Origin: JAHBXL01 sp038247555
Lineage (GTDB): Bacteria; Planctomycetota; Phycisphaerae; Phycisphaerales; UBA1924
Length of the DNA: 7,149 bases
Direction of reading: 5' to 3'
NCBI GenBank assembly: GCA_038247555.1
Contig: JBBRUT010000165.1
Coordinates: 1 to 7,149, forward strand
The position numbers and the translations under genes are program-made. The notes beneath the pieces were generated by a model. The model saw only the letters and a program-made list of their open reading frames with translations. It searched no databases and had not been told where the DNA came from. Shown here in pieces: positions 7,019-7,149 of this stretch; the first letter of the stretch is position 1; each line of letters starts with the position of its first letter.

Positions 7019-7149
7019 TCACCCCCCCACCAGCGGAGTGAGACGGAGAAACGTGGCTTCTACGCCGCGGGAGAGGGTGATCTTCTCTTCGAGCGACTCG
7101 GTCTGCCTGTCGCCGACGAGGATCAGGATGCGGTTGTGCTCATAAGCGT
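7019..7149 (-). CDS. C-terminal end of an unrecognised protein upstream of the DUF4132 gene (partial)
   Basis: The minus strand is open from the window edge to TGA at 7019-7021, giving the last 42 residues. The fragment contains a hydrophobic strand-like segment, RILILVGDR, then a charged helix-like stretch (ESLEEKITLSRG), and ends FLRLTPLVGG. The third positions are mostly G or C, as in the conserved part of the DUF4132 gene. Its stop is separated from the DUF4132 GTG by only 3 nt (GCA), so the two genes are almost certainly co-transcribed. The family cannot be named from this fragment. By analogy with the E. coli yeh cluster, an AAA+ ATPase, VWA or SWIM-type protein would be a natural neighbour, but nothing in these 42 residues proves that. 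Confidence 0.7.
   Translation of the reverse strand, partial: AYEHNRILILVGDRQTESLEEKITLSRGVEATFLRLTPLVGG
7022..7028 (-). promoter_or_regulatory. G-run that may serve as ribosome-binding site for the GTG start
   Basis: On the minus strand seven G residues lie 6 nt before the GTG at 7015. They can pair with the anti-Shine-Dalgarno CCUCC only with a G-U wobble. The run sits in the last two codons (Gly-Gly) of the upstream gene, so reinitiation by ribosomes finishing that gene is likely to matter more than this weak site. Confidence 0.35.

Overview
This is a GC-rich bacterial window with two transcription units that converge near nt 3666-3775. Very high third-position GC, a calcium-loop-like D-x-D-G-N motif of the kind common in planctomycete proteins, and the gene content suggest Planctomycetota (perhaps Phycisphaerae). 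This is an inference from style, not from a marker gene.

Left part (+ strand). The last 56 codons of an unrecognised gene end at nt 171. A non-coding stretch of about 380 nt follows, containing two perfect 8-bp GC-rich hairpins. Next is a two-gene operon. The first gene encodes a 791-aa OPT-superfamily transporter (552-2927) with a proline-rich N-terminal tail and a hydrophilic insert of about 175 residues that carries a DxDxN...D calcium-loop-like motif. The second gene starts 3 nt later (2931-3665) and encodes a 244-aa protein with two membrane segments and a helical C-terminal region. Its ribosome-binding site lies inside the end of the transporter gene, so the two are probably co-translated. 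The predicted topology puts the transporter insert and the small protein's loop on the same outer side of the membrane, so the small protein may be a transporter accessory subunit.

Right part (- strand). One large gene (7015-3776) encodes a 1079-aa DUF4132 protein of the MolR/YehI type with a C-terminal DUF7737-like region and no visible WGR domain. It starts with GTG 3 nt after the stop of another gene, of which only the last 42 codons are in the window (7149-7019). They are therefore probably one operon whose promoter lies outside the window. The biochemical role of DUF4132 proteins is not established; in E. coli the relative YehI sits with AAA+/VWA/SWIM-type genes. Codon composition changes strongly inside this gene: the N-terminal third is much poorer in G/C-ending codons than the conserved C-terminal part.

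No tRNA, rRNA, CRISPR array, insertion sequence or clear Rho-independent terminator was seen. The most noteworthy points are the OPT insert with its calcium-loop-like motif, the tightly coupled coiled-coil partner gene, and the compositionally mosaic DUF4132 gene in an operon cut off by the window edge.
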